Assembly (NCBI RefSeq): GCF_030814225.1
Contig: NZ_JAUSUR010000001.1
Span: 124,001 to 188,000, forward strand
DNA from: Breznakia pachnodae
GTDB lineage: Bacteria > Bacillota_I > Bacilli_A > Erysipelotrichales > Erysipelotrichaceae
Length of the DNA: 64,000 nucleotides
Direction of reading: 5' to 3'
In this document: one piece after another, positions 32,848 through 42,185 of the stretch
How positions within the stretch are numbered: the first letter of the stretch is position 1
Layout of the letters: each line of letters starts with the position of its first letter
Program-made: the position numbers and the translations under genes
The notes under the pieces: generated by a model
Database searches by the model: none
What the model was told of the DNA's origin: nothing
What the model saw: the letters and a program-made list of their open reading frames with translations, nothing else

Positions 32848-35217
32848 ATGAAAAAAACAAGAAAATTACTTGGTGTCTTTTTGACACTTTTGATGTCGTT
32901 TGCAATTATAAACATTGCGAGTAACAATGACATCAGCGCAGCGCCTATCGCTGTTGATAACATGGGCGAATTAGCAACAGCGATACAAGCTGCAGATGAG
33001 GATACAACAATTGAATTAAGCAATTCATTTGATACATCCCCTACAACACAGACTTCTGTGACAATTAGCAATTCTGCTAACATCACAATTGAAGGAAATG
33101 GAAAAGTGATTGATGGTAGTAACTTACCTACTAATGCAAAACACTTAACAATCACAAACAATGGAACTGGTACCTTAACTTTCCAAAATATTACGTTTGC
33201 AGGAAATCCTGGAAATAGTGGTGCATCAATTACCAAAGGTGGATTGAATTTCACTAATGGTAATTATTCATTTAATAATGTAACAATCTCTAGTAATAGA
33301 GTCGGAGTGAATTTAAACAATGTTAATAACTTTGAAGTAAATGAATCAACTTTTGATACTAATTACAACCCAGGATATGGAGCTTCAGCAATTAATGCAG
33401 AAGCAAAAGTTAATAACCTTGATATCAAAAATACTTCTTTCATCAACAACTATGGTGATGGAGGAAGTGGGGTGTCAACTGGTGCAATTTGGATTAAATA
33501 TACTCAAACTGTAACAATTGATCAGTCTTATTTTAAAGGAAATACTGCAAATTCATCAGGAGGAGGAGCTGCAATCGCATTTACTGTTGCCCAAAGTAAT
33601 AATATCAATATTACGAATAGTTATTTTGAAGATAACAAAACGAATTACAATCCAAGCACTGGTAGTGCTTGGGCAGACGGTGGTGCAATTTATTATTATG
33701 GTCAAGCTGGAGGAACCAATCCTTATTTCAACGTTGACAGTTGTACATTTGTAAATAACTACGCTCATGATGATGGAGGAGCAATTCTTATAGAACAACC
33801 TACTGCCAGTGGTCAGGCAATTGTGTCCAATTCAACATTTAGTGGAAACCGCGCAAATGGTAAGGGTAGTCAAGGATTCCAAGATAGTAGTGGCGGTGCA
33901 ATTCAAATAGCAATCGATACAAATGTTGATTTAGTTAATAATACATTTTATGCAAATGTTAGTGGTGGCTCTGGTGCATTTCATAACAATCAAAAAGGTG
34001 GAGCTATCGCGACCCACAATGAAGGTGGTAGAAATGCACCTATAAATTCTTACAATAATATCTTTTTAGATAACTATGCTGAAGATGCAAGTGGTGTAAG
34101 AATTAATGATGAATATGCAAATGTTCATGCAGAAATTTTTATGAATTATAATAGTATCGGTGTAGACAATGGAACAGCAGTAGATTCTAGCTTAATAAAT
34201 ACACAAACGGTTTTCGGATCTGATACACCTACACTACAAGCAAACTATGATGTATCATCAATTGGAAATCCTAATAGTAGTTATACGATTGGATATTTAC
34301 CAACGCTAACAATTGTTCCTGGTGGCTTAGCTGATGCAACTGGTACGCCTACTTCCCTTGCACCATTAGATGCAAGAAAAGTCACAAGAGAAGCAACACC
34401 TGATGTTGGTGCAATTGAAATCTCATATATGAAGTTTGATGCAAATGGTGGAACATGGAAAAATCTACCTGCATTATCTTATGATGGTACAGAGTATTAT
34501 AGTGCCTCTGAAACTGATACTTATTATTTAGTAGCGTACAACACTGCCACATTAAATACACTAGATGATACAAATCTGGAAAACGACGATAAACAATTCT
34601 TAGGTTGGTCAACATCTGAAACAGCAACAACTGCTGAGTATACTGCAAACCAGGCAATTACCTTAAATGGAAGTGATACTTTATATGCAGTGTGGAGTAA
34701 TGATACTACAACTACAAAGCATACTGTAACGTTTGAAACAAATGGTGGTAGTGCAATTGCTAGTGTTGAGGTAGAAGATGGAAATGCAGTAAGTAAACCT
34801 AATGAACCAATACGTGAAGGTTATAAATTCCTTGGCTGGTTCTTAGATGATGAAACATTTGCTAATACTTATGACTTCACTACTTTGGTAACTAAAGATG
34901 TTACATTGTATGCAAACTGGGAAAAAGTAACTGACCCAGTAGATCCTGTCGACCCCGTAGACCCAATTGATCCTGTAGATCCTATAGATCCTGTTGATCC
35001 AGTGGAACCTACAAACCCAACGGAACCTACAAACCCAACGGAACCTACAAACCCAACGGAACCTACAAATCCTAGTGAACCAATAGCAAAACCTGCTACA
35101 ACCCAAAATGGAGTTACAAGCCCTGCTACTGGTGATACAACAAATGTAACTTTATTGCTTACATTAATTCTATTAGCTGGAAGTAGTTTGGTAATTTTAA
35201 AAAAAGTAAAACATTAA
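32848..35217 (+). CDS. Beta-helix surface protein with InlB B-repeat and sorting signal
   Basis: This 789-residue exported protein has a signal peptide (KKTRKLLGVFLTLLMSFAII). A right-handed beta-helix of about 400 residues follows, with repeated NSTFSGN, DGGAI and NITNSYFEDN turns like polymorphic outer-membrane or pectate-lyase-type adhesins. Then come InlB B-repeat (Listeria-Bacteroides) units (TVTFETNGGSAI, GYKFLGWF, VTLYANWEK), a proline-rich stalk (DPVDP and EPTNPT repeats), and a C-terminal signal SPATG-D, hydrophobic helix and KKVKH tail. It is probably attached to the cell wall by a sortase. The SPATG motif differs from the usual LPxTG. Confidence 0.9.
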   Translation: MKKTRKLLGVFLTLLMSFAIINIASNNDISAAPIAVDNMGELATAIQAADEDTTIELSNSFDTSPTTQTSVTISNSANITIEGNGKVIDGSNLPTNAKHLTITNNGTGTLTFQNITFAGNPGNSGASITKGGLNFTNGNYSFNNVTISSNRVGVNLNNVNNFEVNESTFDTNYNPGYGASAINAEAKVNNLDIKNTSFINNYGDGGSGVSTGAIWIKYTQTVTIDQSYFKGNTANSSGGGAAIAFTVAQSNNINITNSYFEDNKTNYNPSTGSAWADGGAIYYYGQAGGTNPYFNVDSCTFVNNYAHDDGGAILIEQPTASGQAIVSNSTFSGNRANGKGSQGFQDSSGGAIQIAIDTNVDLVNNTFYANVSGGSGAFHNNQKGGAIATHNEGGRNAPINSYNNIFLDNYAEDASGVRINDEYANVHAEIFMNYNSIGVDNGTAVDSSLINTQTVFGSDTPTLQANYDVSSIGNPNSSYTIGYLPTLTIVPGGLADATGTPTSLAPLDARKVTREATPDVGAIEISYMKFDANGGTWKNLPALSYDGTEYYSASETDTYYLVAYNTATLNTLDDTNLENDDKQFLGWSTSETATTAEYTANQAITLNGSDTLYAVWSNDTTTTKHTVTFETNGGSAIASVEVEDGNAVSKPNEPIREGYKFLGWFLDDETFANTYDFTTLVTKDVTLYANWEKVTDPVDPVDPVDPIDPVDPIDPVDPVEPTNPTEPTNPTEPTNPTEPTNPSEPIAKPATTQNGVTSPATGDTTNVTLLLTLILLAGSSLVILKKVKH
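35004..35075 (+). repeat. 18-bp tandem repeat coding the EPTNPT stalk
   Basis: The unit GGAACCTACAAACCCAAC occurs three times exactly and a fourth time with changes. It codes for the hexapeptide repeat in the proline-rich stalk and may vary in number by slippage. Confidence 0.9.
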
Positions 35218-35226
35218 TATTCACAA

Positions 35227-35255
35227 AACACCTTAACTAAATTTGAGGTGTTTTT
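35227..35255 (+). terminator. Terminator of the surface protein gene
   Basis: The hairpin AACACCT / AGGTGTT is followed by TTTTT. Confidence 0.75.
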
Positions 35256-35411
35256 AATTGTTATTTAAAATAATTAGTTAATAATAATTTCACGTTGAAC
35301 AAAAAGTCAATAAACGATACAATTGATGTAGAGATGAAGGAAATAAGTATTAAGGAAATAGTATCAACAATTTTAAATTGTGATATATTTTTTTAGGAGG
35401 AAAGATAAAAA

Positions 35412-36338
35412 ATGAAAAGATTATTAAGTTTATTGCTGGTTTTCGGACTATTCCTTACTGCCTGTGGAGGGAGCAGTAATGACAGTAGTGGTCCAAAAGA
35501 ATTTGATTCTAAATCAGCCAACGCAGTAGCAAAGGTATTCGACAAGAATGGATATGAGGTTACTTTCCAATCATCTGATGGATTTGAAAGTTTGGTTTAT
35601 TCTAGTGAGGATAACTTAGATTACTTTGATGTAATTGCTACAGCTGACGGAGAGAAAGTTTATGTTTATGGTGATTTAGATGCTGGATACATCATTGATG
35701 ATGAAACTGGTGTTTATGGATCTGATTCAGTTGCTGACACTTCTTTTGCTTGTGTATTTAATTTAGAAAAAGAAAAGACAGTTACTGGTTATGATTGTTC
35801 TGATGACGATAAAAAAGAACTGGAAACAATCAAAACTAGATATCATGAATGGATTGAAAAGTATGAGATTAATGAAAAAGACATTAAAAAGCATTTAGAT
35901 AATGTATTTGATGAAGCAAAAGCTGAAAACGAAATTAAGAATAAAGCATACGGCTTAGGAGAGACTGTAGAATATTCTGAAAATGGTGATGTGAAATTTA
36001 CGCTTACAATTAATTCAGTAACATCAACTGAAGAACGTAATCAATTTGATGACAGCAATCCTGCTCAGGTAATTAAGATTAATTATACATATGAAAATAT
36101 TAATGATGAAGATGGAGTTTATATCTTTTCTTCTTACTTCACTGTAATCGATGAAGGTGGTAATGTTTGTGATGCATACCCTATCAGTGGTGAATATCCA
36201 AAAGATGCACCAATTGGTGCTAAAGCTACTGCTGATGAAGCATATGGATTAAAACAGGCTAGTGGAACAATAAAGTTGCGTTTCAACCCAACAATGTTTG
36301 GTGATGAATACATTAACTTCGAGCTTCCAGTACAATAA
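35412..36338 (+). CDS. Lipoprotein with C-terminal DUF4352/DUF5067-like domain
   Basis: This 308-residue lipoprotein has a signal peptide ending LFLTACGG, a clear lipobox, then a low-complexity linker (SSNDSSG). The N-terminal domain is unrecognised. The C-terminal half (DVKFTLTINSVTSTEERN, IKINYTYENINDEDG, YFTVIDEGGNVCDAY) has the beta-sandwich pattern of DUF4352/DUF5067 proteins, which are common in cell-surface lipoproteins of Firmicutes. It is anchored on the outer face of the membrane. A TAGGAGG site precedes the ATG. Confidence 0.85.
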   Translation: MKRLLSLLLVFGLFLTACGGSSNDSSGPKEFDSKSANAVAKVFDKNGYEVTFQSSDGFESLVYSSEDNLDYFDVIATADGEKVYVYGDLDAGYIIDDETGVYGSDSVADTSFACVFNLEKEKTVTGYDCSDDDKKELETIKTRYHEWIEKYEINEKDIKKHLDNVFDEAKAENEIKNKAYGLGETVEYSENGDVKFTLTINSVTSTEERNQFDDSNPAQVIKINYTYENINDEDGVYIFSSYFTVIDEGGNVCDAYPISGEYPKDAPIGAKATADEAYGLKQASGTIKLRFNPTMFGDEYINFELPVQ

Positions 36339-36344
36339 GAAGTC

Positions 36345-36370
36345 AAAGTCTCAGCTGAAACTGAGACTTT
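36345..36370. terminator. Bidirectional terminator
   Basis: The hairpin AAAGTCTCAG / CTGAGACTTT is followed by a T-run. It separates the converging lipoprotein and histidine kinase genes. Confidence 0.85.
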
Positions 36371-36377
36371 TTTTATT

Positions 36378-37445
36378 TTAATTTTTATAGTTTACTGGTA
36401 ATTCAACAATAAACTTAGAACCTTTATCTAATTCACTATACACTTCAATCGATCCTTTGCATAAGTCAACAATTCGTTTTACAAGCGCCAAGCCAAGTCC
36501 ATTCCCTTGCGAAGAATGAGAGGAATCTCCCTGATAGAACTTATCAAATATATGTTTTGTTACTTCTTTATCCATTCCAATCCCATTATCTTCAATTACT
36601 ACTTGAACTTTTTCTCTATCGTTTACTAACTTTAAAGAAATCGTCCCATTATCTTTTGTAAACTTTATCGCATTCGTAAGAAGATTAATCCAAACCTGAT
36701 TCAGAAGTTCTTCGTTTGCTTGAATTGTACAACTGTCTAGCTCCATATCTAATGTAATATTTTTATTTTTAATACGACTTTCCAATAGTAATATAGCTTT
36801 TCGTAATTGTTCATCTAATAAAAATTCTGTAATATCATTCATTCGATCACTACTTGTAACTTTTGATAATAACAAAACATTATTAGAAAGTTGCGTTAAT
36901 CGCTCTGATTCGGAAATAATAATATCTAAGTATTCGTCTTGACGTTCTTTGGATAAATTTCCTTTTTTAATTAGTTTCGCAAATCCTTTGATTGATACTA
37001 TGGGTGTTTTATATTCATGCGAGATTGTACTTACGAAGTCATCCCGAAGGGTTTCTATACTTCCCAATTCTTTTGCCATTTCATTTACACTTGTTGTCAA
37101 TCGACTAAACTCATAAGGGTATTGATTTTCTAAACGAATATCAAAGTTCCCTGCTGCTATTTCTTTTGTGGCATCAATGATTTTATTTAATGGTCGTAAT
37201 GTTCGATTTCCTGCGATTGTTGTAATAATAATACTTACTAATAAACTAATAATAAGCATAAACATAATTATAATTGGAAAACGTCTGGATGTAAGTGGTT
37301 TTAACACATGTAAATAATCCATCAAATATATAAAAGCAACAGAAACTAACATACTTACAAATAATACAATAAAAACAAAGCATACCAGTATTGGTAATAG
37401 TTTTATCCTTGCCATTATAAATCTTTTATTTTCATTCTTCATCAT
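36378..37445 (-). CDS. Sensor histidine kinase
   Basis: This 355-residue kinase has two membrane helices near residues 15-35 and 48-70 with a short outer loop, a HAMP domain, HisKA with TISHEYKTPIVSIKGF and HATPase with NLLTNAIKFT, DNGIGM and GNGLGLAL. It is a paralogue of the kinase at 27599-28681, with the same short-loop layout. It overlaps the regulator gene by 14 bases. It shares a control region with the divergent DUF308-ATPase operon. Confidence 0.93.
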   Translation of the reverse strand: MMKNENKRFIMARIKLLPILVCFVFIVLFVSMLVSVAFIYLMDYLHVLKPLTSRRFPIIIMFMLIISLLVSIIITTIAGNRTLRPLNKIIDATKEIAAGNFDIRLENQYPYEFSRLTTSVNEMAKELGSIETLRDDFVSTISHEYKTPIVSIKGFAKLIKKGNLSKERQDEYLDIIISESERLTQLSNNVLLLSKVTSSDRMNDITEFLLDEQLRKAILLLESRIKNKNITLDMELDSCTIQANEELLNQVWINLLTNAIKFTKDNGTISLKLVNDREKVQVVIEDNGIGMDKEVTKHIFDKFYQGDSSHSSQGNGLGLALVKRIVDLCKGSIEVYSELDKGSKFIVELPVNYKN

Positions 37446-38112
37446 ACTGTACCGCCTTATATCCCAGACCTCTCACCGTAATAATATCAAAGTCTGGCCA
37501 ATCATAGAACTTCTCTCTTAAGCGTCCTATATGTACGCTTACTGTATGTTCTGAAGTCTCGCTATCCATCCCCCATATTTCATCCATTAACTGAACTCTT
37601 GTGAAAATCATATTGGGATAACTCAATAATTTATATAATAAATAAAACTCTTTCTGAGGTAAGGTAACACGATTCATTTCACGCGTTACAGTTAACGTAT
37701 CATAATTTAAAGTTACCTTCCCTACTGTAAGTTTTCTTTCATTTACTATCTTAGCTCTGCGAAGTAATGCATTGATACGTAAAATCATTTCTTCTTCATC
37801 GACTGGTTTTACCATATAATCATCGGTTCCTACAAAGAACCCTTTTTTTCTGTCTTTTATTGCTTCTTTCGCAGTTACCATTAAGATTGGCAACTGATAG
37901 TCTGCATCACGAAGTTGTTCCACTAAGGCGTACCCATCTACTTCTGGCATCATAATATCAGTAATCATTAAATCGATGTGTTGAGTATCTAAAATTTCTA
38001 ATGCCTCTTGTCCATCTCTTGCTAATACTGGTGTGAATTGAGCATCTAAAAGTACTGCTTCCATAAGTTTTCTGGTGTTGAAATCATCTTCTACTACTAA
38101 TATTTGAATCAT
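37432..38112 (-). CDS. OmpR-family response regulator
   Basis: This 226-residue regulator has a receiver domain with VVEDD, the phospho-acceptor aspartate in LMITDIMMPEVDGY and the lysine in DDYMVKPVD, and a winged-helix C-terminal domain (FTRVQLMDEIWG, HTVSVHIGRLREKF). It pairs with the kinase gene downstream. The symmetrical repeat at 38156-38208 in the divergent region is its probable binding site. Confidence 0.94.
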   Translation of the reverse strand: MIQILVVEDDFNTRKLMEAVLLDAQFTPVLARDGQEALEILDTQHIDLMITDIMMPEVDGYALVEQLRDADYQLPILMVTAKEAIKDRKKGFFVGTDDYMVKPVDEEEMILRINALLRRAKIVNERKLTVGKVTLNYDTLTVTREMNRVTLPQKEFYLLYKLLSYPNMIFTRVQLMDEIWGMDSETSEHTVSVHIGRLREKFYDWPDFDIITVRGLGYKAVQYDEE

Positions 38113-38155
38113 GGTACACCCTCCTTTTATTAATCATTACCATTATAATAAGAAA

Positions 38156-38208
38156 ACTTCAACTGAACTTCAACTAAAATGTAGATTTTATTGAAGTTCA
38201 ATTGAAAC
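38156..38208. promoter_or_regulatory. Symmetrical operator between the two-component and DUF308-ATPase operons
   Basis: Two ACTTCAA half-sites 11 bases apart (38156 and 38167) are mirrored by TTGAAGT and TTGAAAC half-sites, also 11 bases apart (38191 and 38202). Direct repeats at 11-bp spacing are typical of OmpR-family regulators. A -35-like TTGAAG within the right arm is 17 bases from TTATAC. The likely binder is the regulator encoded at 37432-38112. Confidence 0.7.
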
Positions 38209-38254
38209 TACTATTATACTATATCCCTAACATTTTTATGAAAGGAGTAGTTGT

Positions 38255-38815
38255 ATGAAACGACAAACAAAGATTGATTGGATTGAATTGTGTAAAGGGT
38301 TATTATTCTTCATATTAGGAATTTTCACTTTACGTAATCCAAATAAAACAATGACAAACATTGTAGTTATATTCAGTATTATATTAATTATTTATGGCAT
38401 TGTGGAGTTGTTCTTATATATAAAGACACGAAAACATATTGTTTTCAAAACAACAAGTTTACTAATTACAAGTATTGCAAGTTTAAGTGCTGGTGGTTTA
38501 TTACTTTTAAATCCAATTATTGGAAAATGGATTTTGAATATCATTATTCCCTTATGGATGATGATTAATAGTGGTATCCATATGTGTAGAGCATATATAT
38601 TAAAACCGATAACTGGTAATGTTGTATTTATTTTAGTTGAAGTATTACAGCTCATCTGTATGACATTTGCAGTAATGATGCTATTTAATTCTTCATTATT
38701 CGCAATATCATTTGGATGGTTAAGTGGAATGGTATTTATCGTTTTAGGTGTTAGTGATGTTATTGAATCCATTAATGATGTAGATGATGAATCATTTATT
38801 GAATTAGATGTATAG
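38255..38815 (+). CDS. DUF308 (HdeD-like) membrane protein
   Basis: This 186-residue protein has six hydrophobic segments arranged as three hairpins (LLFFILGIFTLRNPNKTM, VVIFSIILIIYGIVELFLY, SAGGLLLLNPIIGKWIL), which is the DUF308/HdeD repeat pattern. The function of the family is poorly known; E. coli HdeD is acid-stress related. The gene lies 17 bases upstream of the P-type ATPase gene and is probably co-transcribed with it. Confidence 0.85.
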   Translation: MKRQTKIDWIELCKGLLFFILGIFTLRNPNKTMTNIVVIFSIILIIYGIVELFLYIKTRKHIVFKTTSLLITSIASLSAGGLLLLNPIIGKWILNIIIPLWMMINSGIHMCRAYILKPITGNVVFILVEVLQLICMTFAVMMLFNSSLFAISFGWLSGMVFIVLGVSDVIESINDVDDESFIELDV

Positions 38816-38832
38816 ATGAAAGGAGAATCCTT

Positions 38833-41496
38833 ATGGAAAAATGGTATGAACTGGAGATAGAAACAATTGAAGAATACCTGGTTACAAATATTACTACTGG
38901 ATTACCACAAGAACAAGTGGATGATCGACAACAGGAGTATGGAAAGAATGTTTTTAAAACGAAAAAGAAAACAAGTTTAGTAAGAAGAATTTTACATCAG
39001 TTGCGTGATGTATCAACAATTGTATTATTAGTTGCCGCGGCATTGTCTTTTCTTTTGGCTTTTAAAGAAGGATCAAGTTTTATCGAACCAACTGTAATTT
39101 TAGCGATTGTTGTCTTAAATGTAACATTGGCGATCACCCAAGAAGGTAAAGCAGAAAAATCATTGGAAGCATTGGCTGAGATGAATTCACCTAACTGTAC
39201 TGTCTTTCGTGATGATATCAGGAAAACCATCGATACTTCTGAAGTCGTAATTGGTGATATTATCATTTTAGAAACTGGTAGTATCGTTCCTGCTGATGCA
39301 AGGCTGATTGAATCTTTTGGATTGTCCTGTGATGAATTATCTTTGACTGGTGAAAGTGAACCAGTAGAAAAAGATGCTACTATAAGTATTTCTGGAACTG
39401 CTTCTGTTGGTGATCAAAGCAATATGGTATTCTCGGGTTGTATTGTCAGTACTGGACATGGAACAGCGATTGTAACTGCTATCGGAATGGACACACAAAT
39501 GGGACAAATTGCCAGTCATCTTCATAATACCGAAACATTAAAGACTCCATTACAAGTTCGTTTGGATTCACTTGGACGTGTCATTAGTTGGATTGCAATC
39601 GCTTCTGCTCTTTTCTTATTGGCAATTGGTCTTCGTGGTGGTGCTGATTTTGGAACAATGATTATGATTGCTATTTCAATGGCAGTGGCTGCAGTACCAG
39701 AAACATTATCATTAATTGTCACTTTATCTTTGACCAATGGTGTACAGAAGATGGTCACAAAGAATGCTTTGATTCGTAAACTTCCAGCAGTAGAAACATT
39801 AGGTAACACTTCTGTTATATGCTCTGATAAAACAGGAACACTTACGCAAAATCGTATGACAATAAAACACCTTTGGCGTTATGGTACTCCACAAATTAGC
39901 AGTGATGATAATTTTGGTAGAAAAGAAGAAGAATTGGTGACAATGTTAGCACTTGCTAGTAATGCAACGATCGATAAAAATGAAGAAGGTAAAACAGAGT
40001 ATATAGGTAATGCTACAGAAGTTGCTATTATGCAGTTATTAAGTAAAAAGGGATTAGAGAAATCCACTTTGGAAGATCGATATCCTAAAGTAGCTGAAAT
40101 ACCTTTCTCGTCAGAGCGAAAACGAATGAGTGTAATATTAAAAGAAACGAATGGATACCTTATTATAACCAAGGGTGCATTGGATCGATTACCCCTCGAA
40201 GAAATGTCAAATCAAAAGTATCAAGAAATCATGGCTGTACATGATTCATATGCGAAAAAAGCACTGCGAGTAATTGCAGTTGCGATTCGCTATGTGAAAA
40301 AATTACCTGATGAAAATGAATTAGAAAAATTAGAACAAAATATGTCATTTGTTGGTTTAATTGGTTTGATTGACCCTCCTCGACCGCAAGCAGCTGAAGC
40401 AATTGAAAAAGCAAAAAAGGCTGGAATACAAACTGTTATGATTACTGGTGACCACGCCACTACTGCAAGTGCAATTGCTGAAGAAATCGGAATTCTTAGT
40501 GAAGGTAAAAAAATATTAACTGGTAGTGAGTTGTCTCATATGAGTGAGCAGGAGTTAAATGATACAGTAAAGAACTATGCCGTATATGCTAGAGTCTCTC
40601 CTGAGGATAAAATTCGTATTGTGAAAGCATGGCAAGAGAATGGTGACGTTGTTGCCATGACAGGTGATGGTGTAAATGATGCTCCTGCTTTAAAAGCAGC
40701 CGATGTAGGTATATCAATGGGGATCACTGGAACTGAAGTTGCTAAGAATGCATCTGATATGGTACTTACAGATGATAACTTTGCTACTATTGTTGAAGCT
40801 GTCAGTGTTGGTAGAAATGTATATGAAAACATTAAGAAAACAATCTGTTTCTTACTTGTCTGTAACTTAAGTGAAATCGTTATAATGCTATTTGCTCAAA
40901 TGGCAGGATGGGGCATCGTTCTAACACCAATTATGCTTTTACTTATCAATTTGCTTGGTGATGGTATTCCTGGCTTACAACTGGCTAAAGAGGTCTCTGA
41001 TGAAGATATAATGGCTAAGAAGCCAATAAAACGTAATCAAGGATTATTTACGGCAGATATGTTACGTTTGATTCTTCGTCAAACTGTATCTTGTTCAGTT
41101 GTATCACTTCTTGCATTCTACATTGGTTCATTCATCGATGTATCTAATATTATGTCTGCAAGTCTAGATATCGGTCAAACGATGGCCTTTCTAACAATTG
41201 GATGGACTTCGATTTTACATATCTTTAATGTTCGCAGTAAAAAATCAGTATTTGAAACAACGTTATCCAACAATAAACCACTAACAATGAGTGCAATCGC
41301 GATGATTGTAGTATTTGGATTATTGGTAGCTACACCAATTGGCAATATATTTGGATTAACTCATATTGGTTTTGTTCATTGGTTAATTGTTATTGTCTTA
41401 AGCATTCTTCCTACCCTTTCTCATGAACTAGGAAGAGTTGCAGATAACAATCCTCACTCGATTAGAAGAAGAACTTACAATTATATTAAACGATAA
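38833..41496 (+). CDS. P-type cation ATPase, Ca2+-transporting type (P2)
   Basis: This 887-residue pump has the actuator motif LTGESEPV (near residue 173), the phosphorylation site CSDKTGTLTQN with D332, the nucleotide-binding region and MVAMTGDGVNDAPALKAAD, and a C-terminal four-helix cation ATPase domain. The fourth helix reads AVAAVPETL, where SERCA-like pumps have PEGL, so E290 is kept but the following glycine is threonine. It probably exports Ca2+ or Mn2+. Control by the divergent two-component system is likely. Confidence 0.92.
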   Translation: MEKWYELEIETIEEYLVTNITTGLPQEQVDDRQQEYGKNVFKTKKKTSLVRRILHQLRDVSTIVLLVAAALSFLLAFKEGSSFIEPTVILAIVVLNVTLAITQEGKAEKSLEALAEMNSPNCTVFRDDIRKTIDTSEVVIGDIIILETGSIVPADARLIESFGLSCDELSLTGESEPVEKDATISISGTASVGDQSNMVFSGCIVSTGHGTAIVTAIGMDTQMGQIASHLHNTETLKTPLQVRLDSLGRVISWIAIASALFLLAIGLRGGADFGTMIMIAISMAVAAVPETLSLIVTLSLTNGVQKMVTKNALIRKLPAVETLGNTSVICSDKTGTLTQNRMTIKHLWRYGTPQISSDDNFGRKEEELVTMLALASNATIDKNEEGKTEYIGNATEVAIMQLLSKKGLEKSTLEDRYPKVAEIPFSSERKRMSVILKETNGYLIITKGALDRLPLEEMSNQKYQEIMAVHDSYAKKALRVIAVAIRYVKKLPDENELEKLEQNMSFVGLIGLIDPPRPQAAEAIEKAKKAGIQTVMITGDHATTASAIAEEIGILSEGKKILTGSELSHMSEQELNDTVKNYAVYARVSPEDKIRIVKAWQENGDVVAMTGDGVNDAPALKAADVGISMGITGTEVAKNASDMVLTDDNFATIVEAVSVGRNVYENIKKTICFLLVCNLSEIVIMLFAQMAGWGIVLTPIMLLLINLLGDGIPGLQLAKEVSDEDIMAKKPIKRNQGLFTADMLRLILRQTVSCSVVSLLAFYIGSFIDVSNIMSASLDIGQTMAFLTIGWTSILHIFNVRSKKSVFETTLSNNKPLTMSAIAMIVVFGLLVATPIGNIFGLTHIGFVHWLIVIVLSILPTLSHELGRVADNNPHSIRRRTYNYIKR

Positions 41497-41499
41497 CAT

Positions 41500-41538
41500 A
41501 AACGGATAATCTTTTCATGGATTATCCGTTTACTTTTT
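41500..41538. terminator. Terminator shared by converging genes
   Basis: The hairpin AAACGGATAATC / GATTATCCGTTT follows the ATPase stop and overlaps the stop codon of the small minus-strand gene. Confidence 0.75.
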
Positions 41539-41697
41539 ATTCATATTCTTTTTTTCTAATATCTGATTCATATACTCATAAGTTTCTGCAACTTCTTTAC
41601 CATTCATTTTAAAAACTCTTTCTTCAGTTAAATCATTTCCCCAAGCTACTAACTCTTTATTATTCAGAATAAACCTTTTCATTTCGTCCAAGTTCAT
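41530..41697 (-). CDS. 55-residue protein of unknown function
   Basis: The frame starts MNLDEMKRFILNNKELVAWG, contains RVFKMNGKEVAETYEYMNQ and is hydrophilic. An AAGGAGAG site lies eight bases before the ATG. No signal peptide or known domain is visible. It stands alone, converging with the ATPase gene. Confidence 0.6.
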   Translation of the reverse strand: MNLDEMKRFILNNKELVAWGNDLTEERVFKMNGKEVAETYEYMNQILEKKNMNKK

Positions 41698-41821
41698 ACA
41701 TAACTCTCCTTCTTACAATCATTATAATAGATAATGCACTTATCTTCACTATTTCATTACGTTAAAGTTATTATTTTATACATATGCTATAATTTACATA
41801 ATAAAGAAAAAGGAGGATACA

Positions 41822-42043
41822 ATGTCAAAATTTATTAAAGTAATCAACAGAAACAAGAAAATGCTAAAGAAAAACAGTGAGAACGAACTAATTATCAATA
41901 TTGATAACATCTCATTTATTGATCCTGAAGATATGGAAATCACTATGGTTTCATTACATCAATCTGGTTATGGATCAACTTCTCATACATTTGTAATTGA
42001 TGATTATGATATGAGAAAATTATTAGCTAAACTTGAATACTAA
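41822..42043 (+). CDS. 73-residue protein of unknown function
   Basis: This is a small hydrophilic protein with a basic N-terminus (KVINRNKKMLKKNSENE) and an alternating beta pattern (ELIINIDNISFIDPED, HTFVIDDYDMRKLLAKL). The AAAGGAGG site is strong and a terminator follows, so it is very likely expressed. The family is not recognised. Confidence 0.7.
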   Translation: MSKFIKVINRNKKMLKKNSENELIINIDNISFIDPEDMEITMVSLHQSGYGSTSHTFVIDDYDMRKLLAKLEY

Positions 42044-42071
42044 TCTAAACTTTTTAGTTTAGATTTTTTTT
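42042..42071 (+). terminator. Terminator of the 73-residue protein gene
   Basis: The hairpin AATCTAAAC / GTTTAGATT is followed by eight T residues. Confidence 0.85.
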
Positions 42072-42185
42072 AGATAACTTACATAAAACAATATACTTTC
42101 CAAGTCATCACCTTTCATTAATTATACTTTATAATTTGTTTATAATATATTATAATATAAGTATAAGGAAGAAGGTGAAGAAGTA

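Noticed and set aside
35004-35075. Tandem 18-bp repeats as a possible CRISPR array
   Set aside because: There are no spacers; the unit is contiguous, in frame and codes for a proline-rich stalk.
34843-35106. Minus-strand frame with repeated Cys-Arg-Phe-Arg-Trp-Val
   Set aside because: It is the antisense reading of the DPVDP/EPTNPT repeat region of the surface protein.
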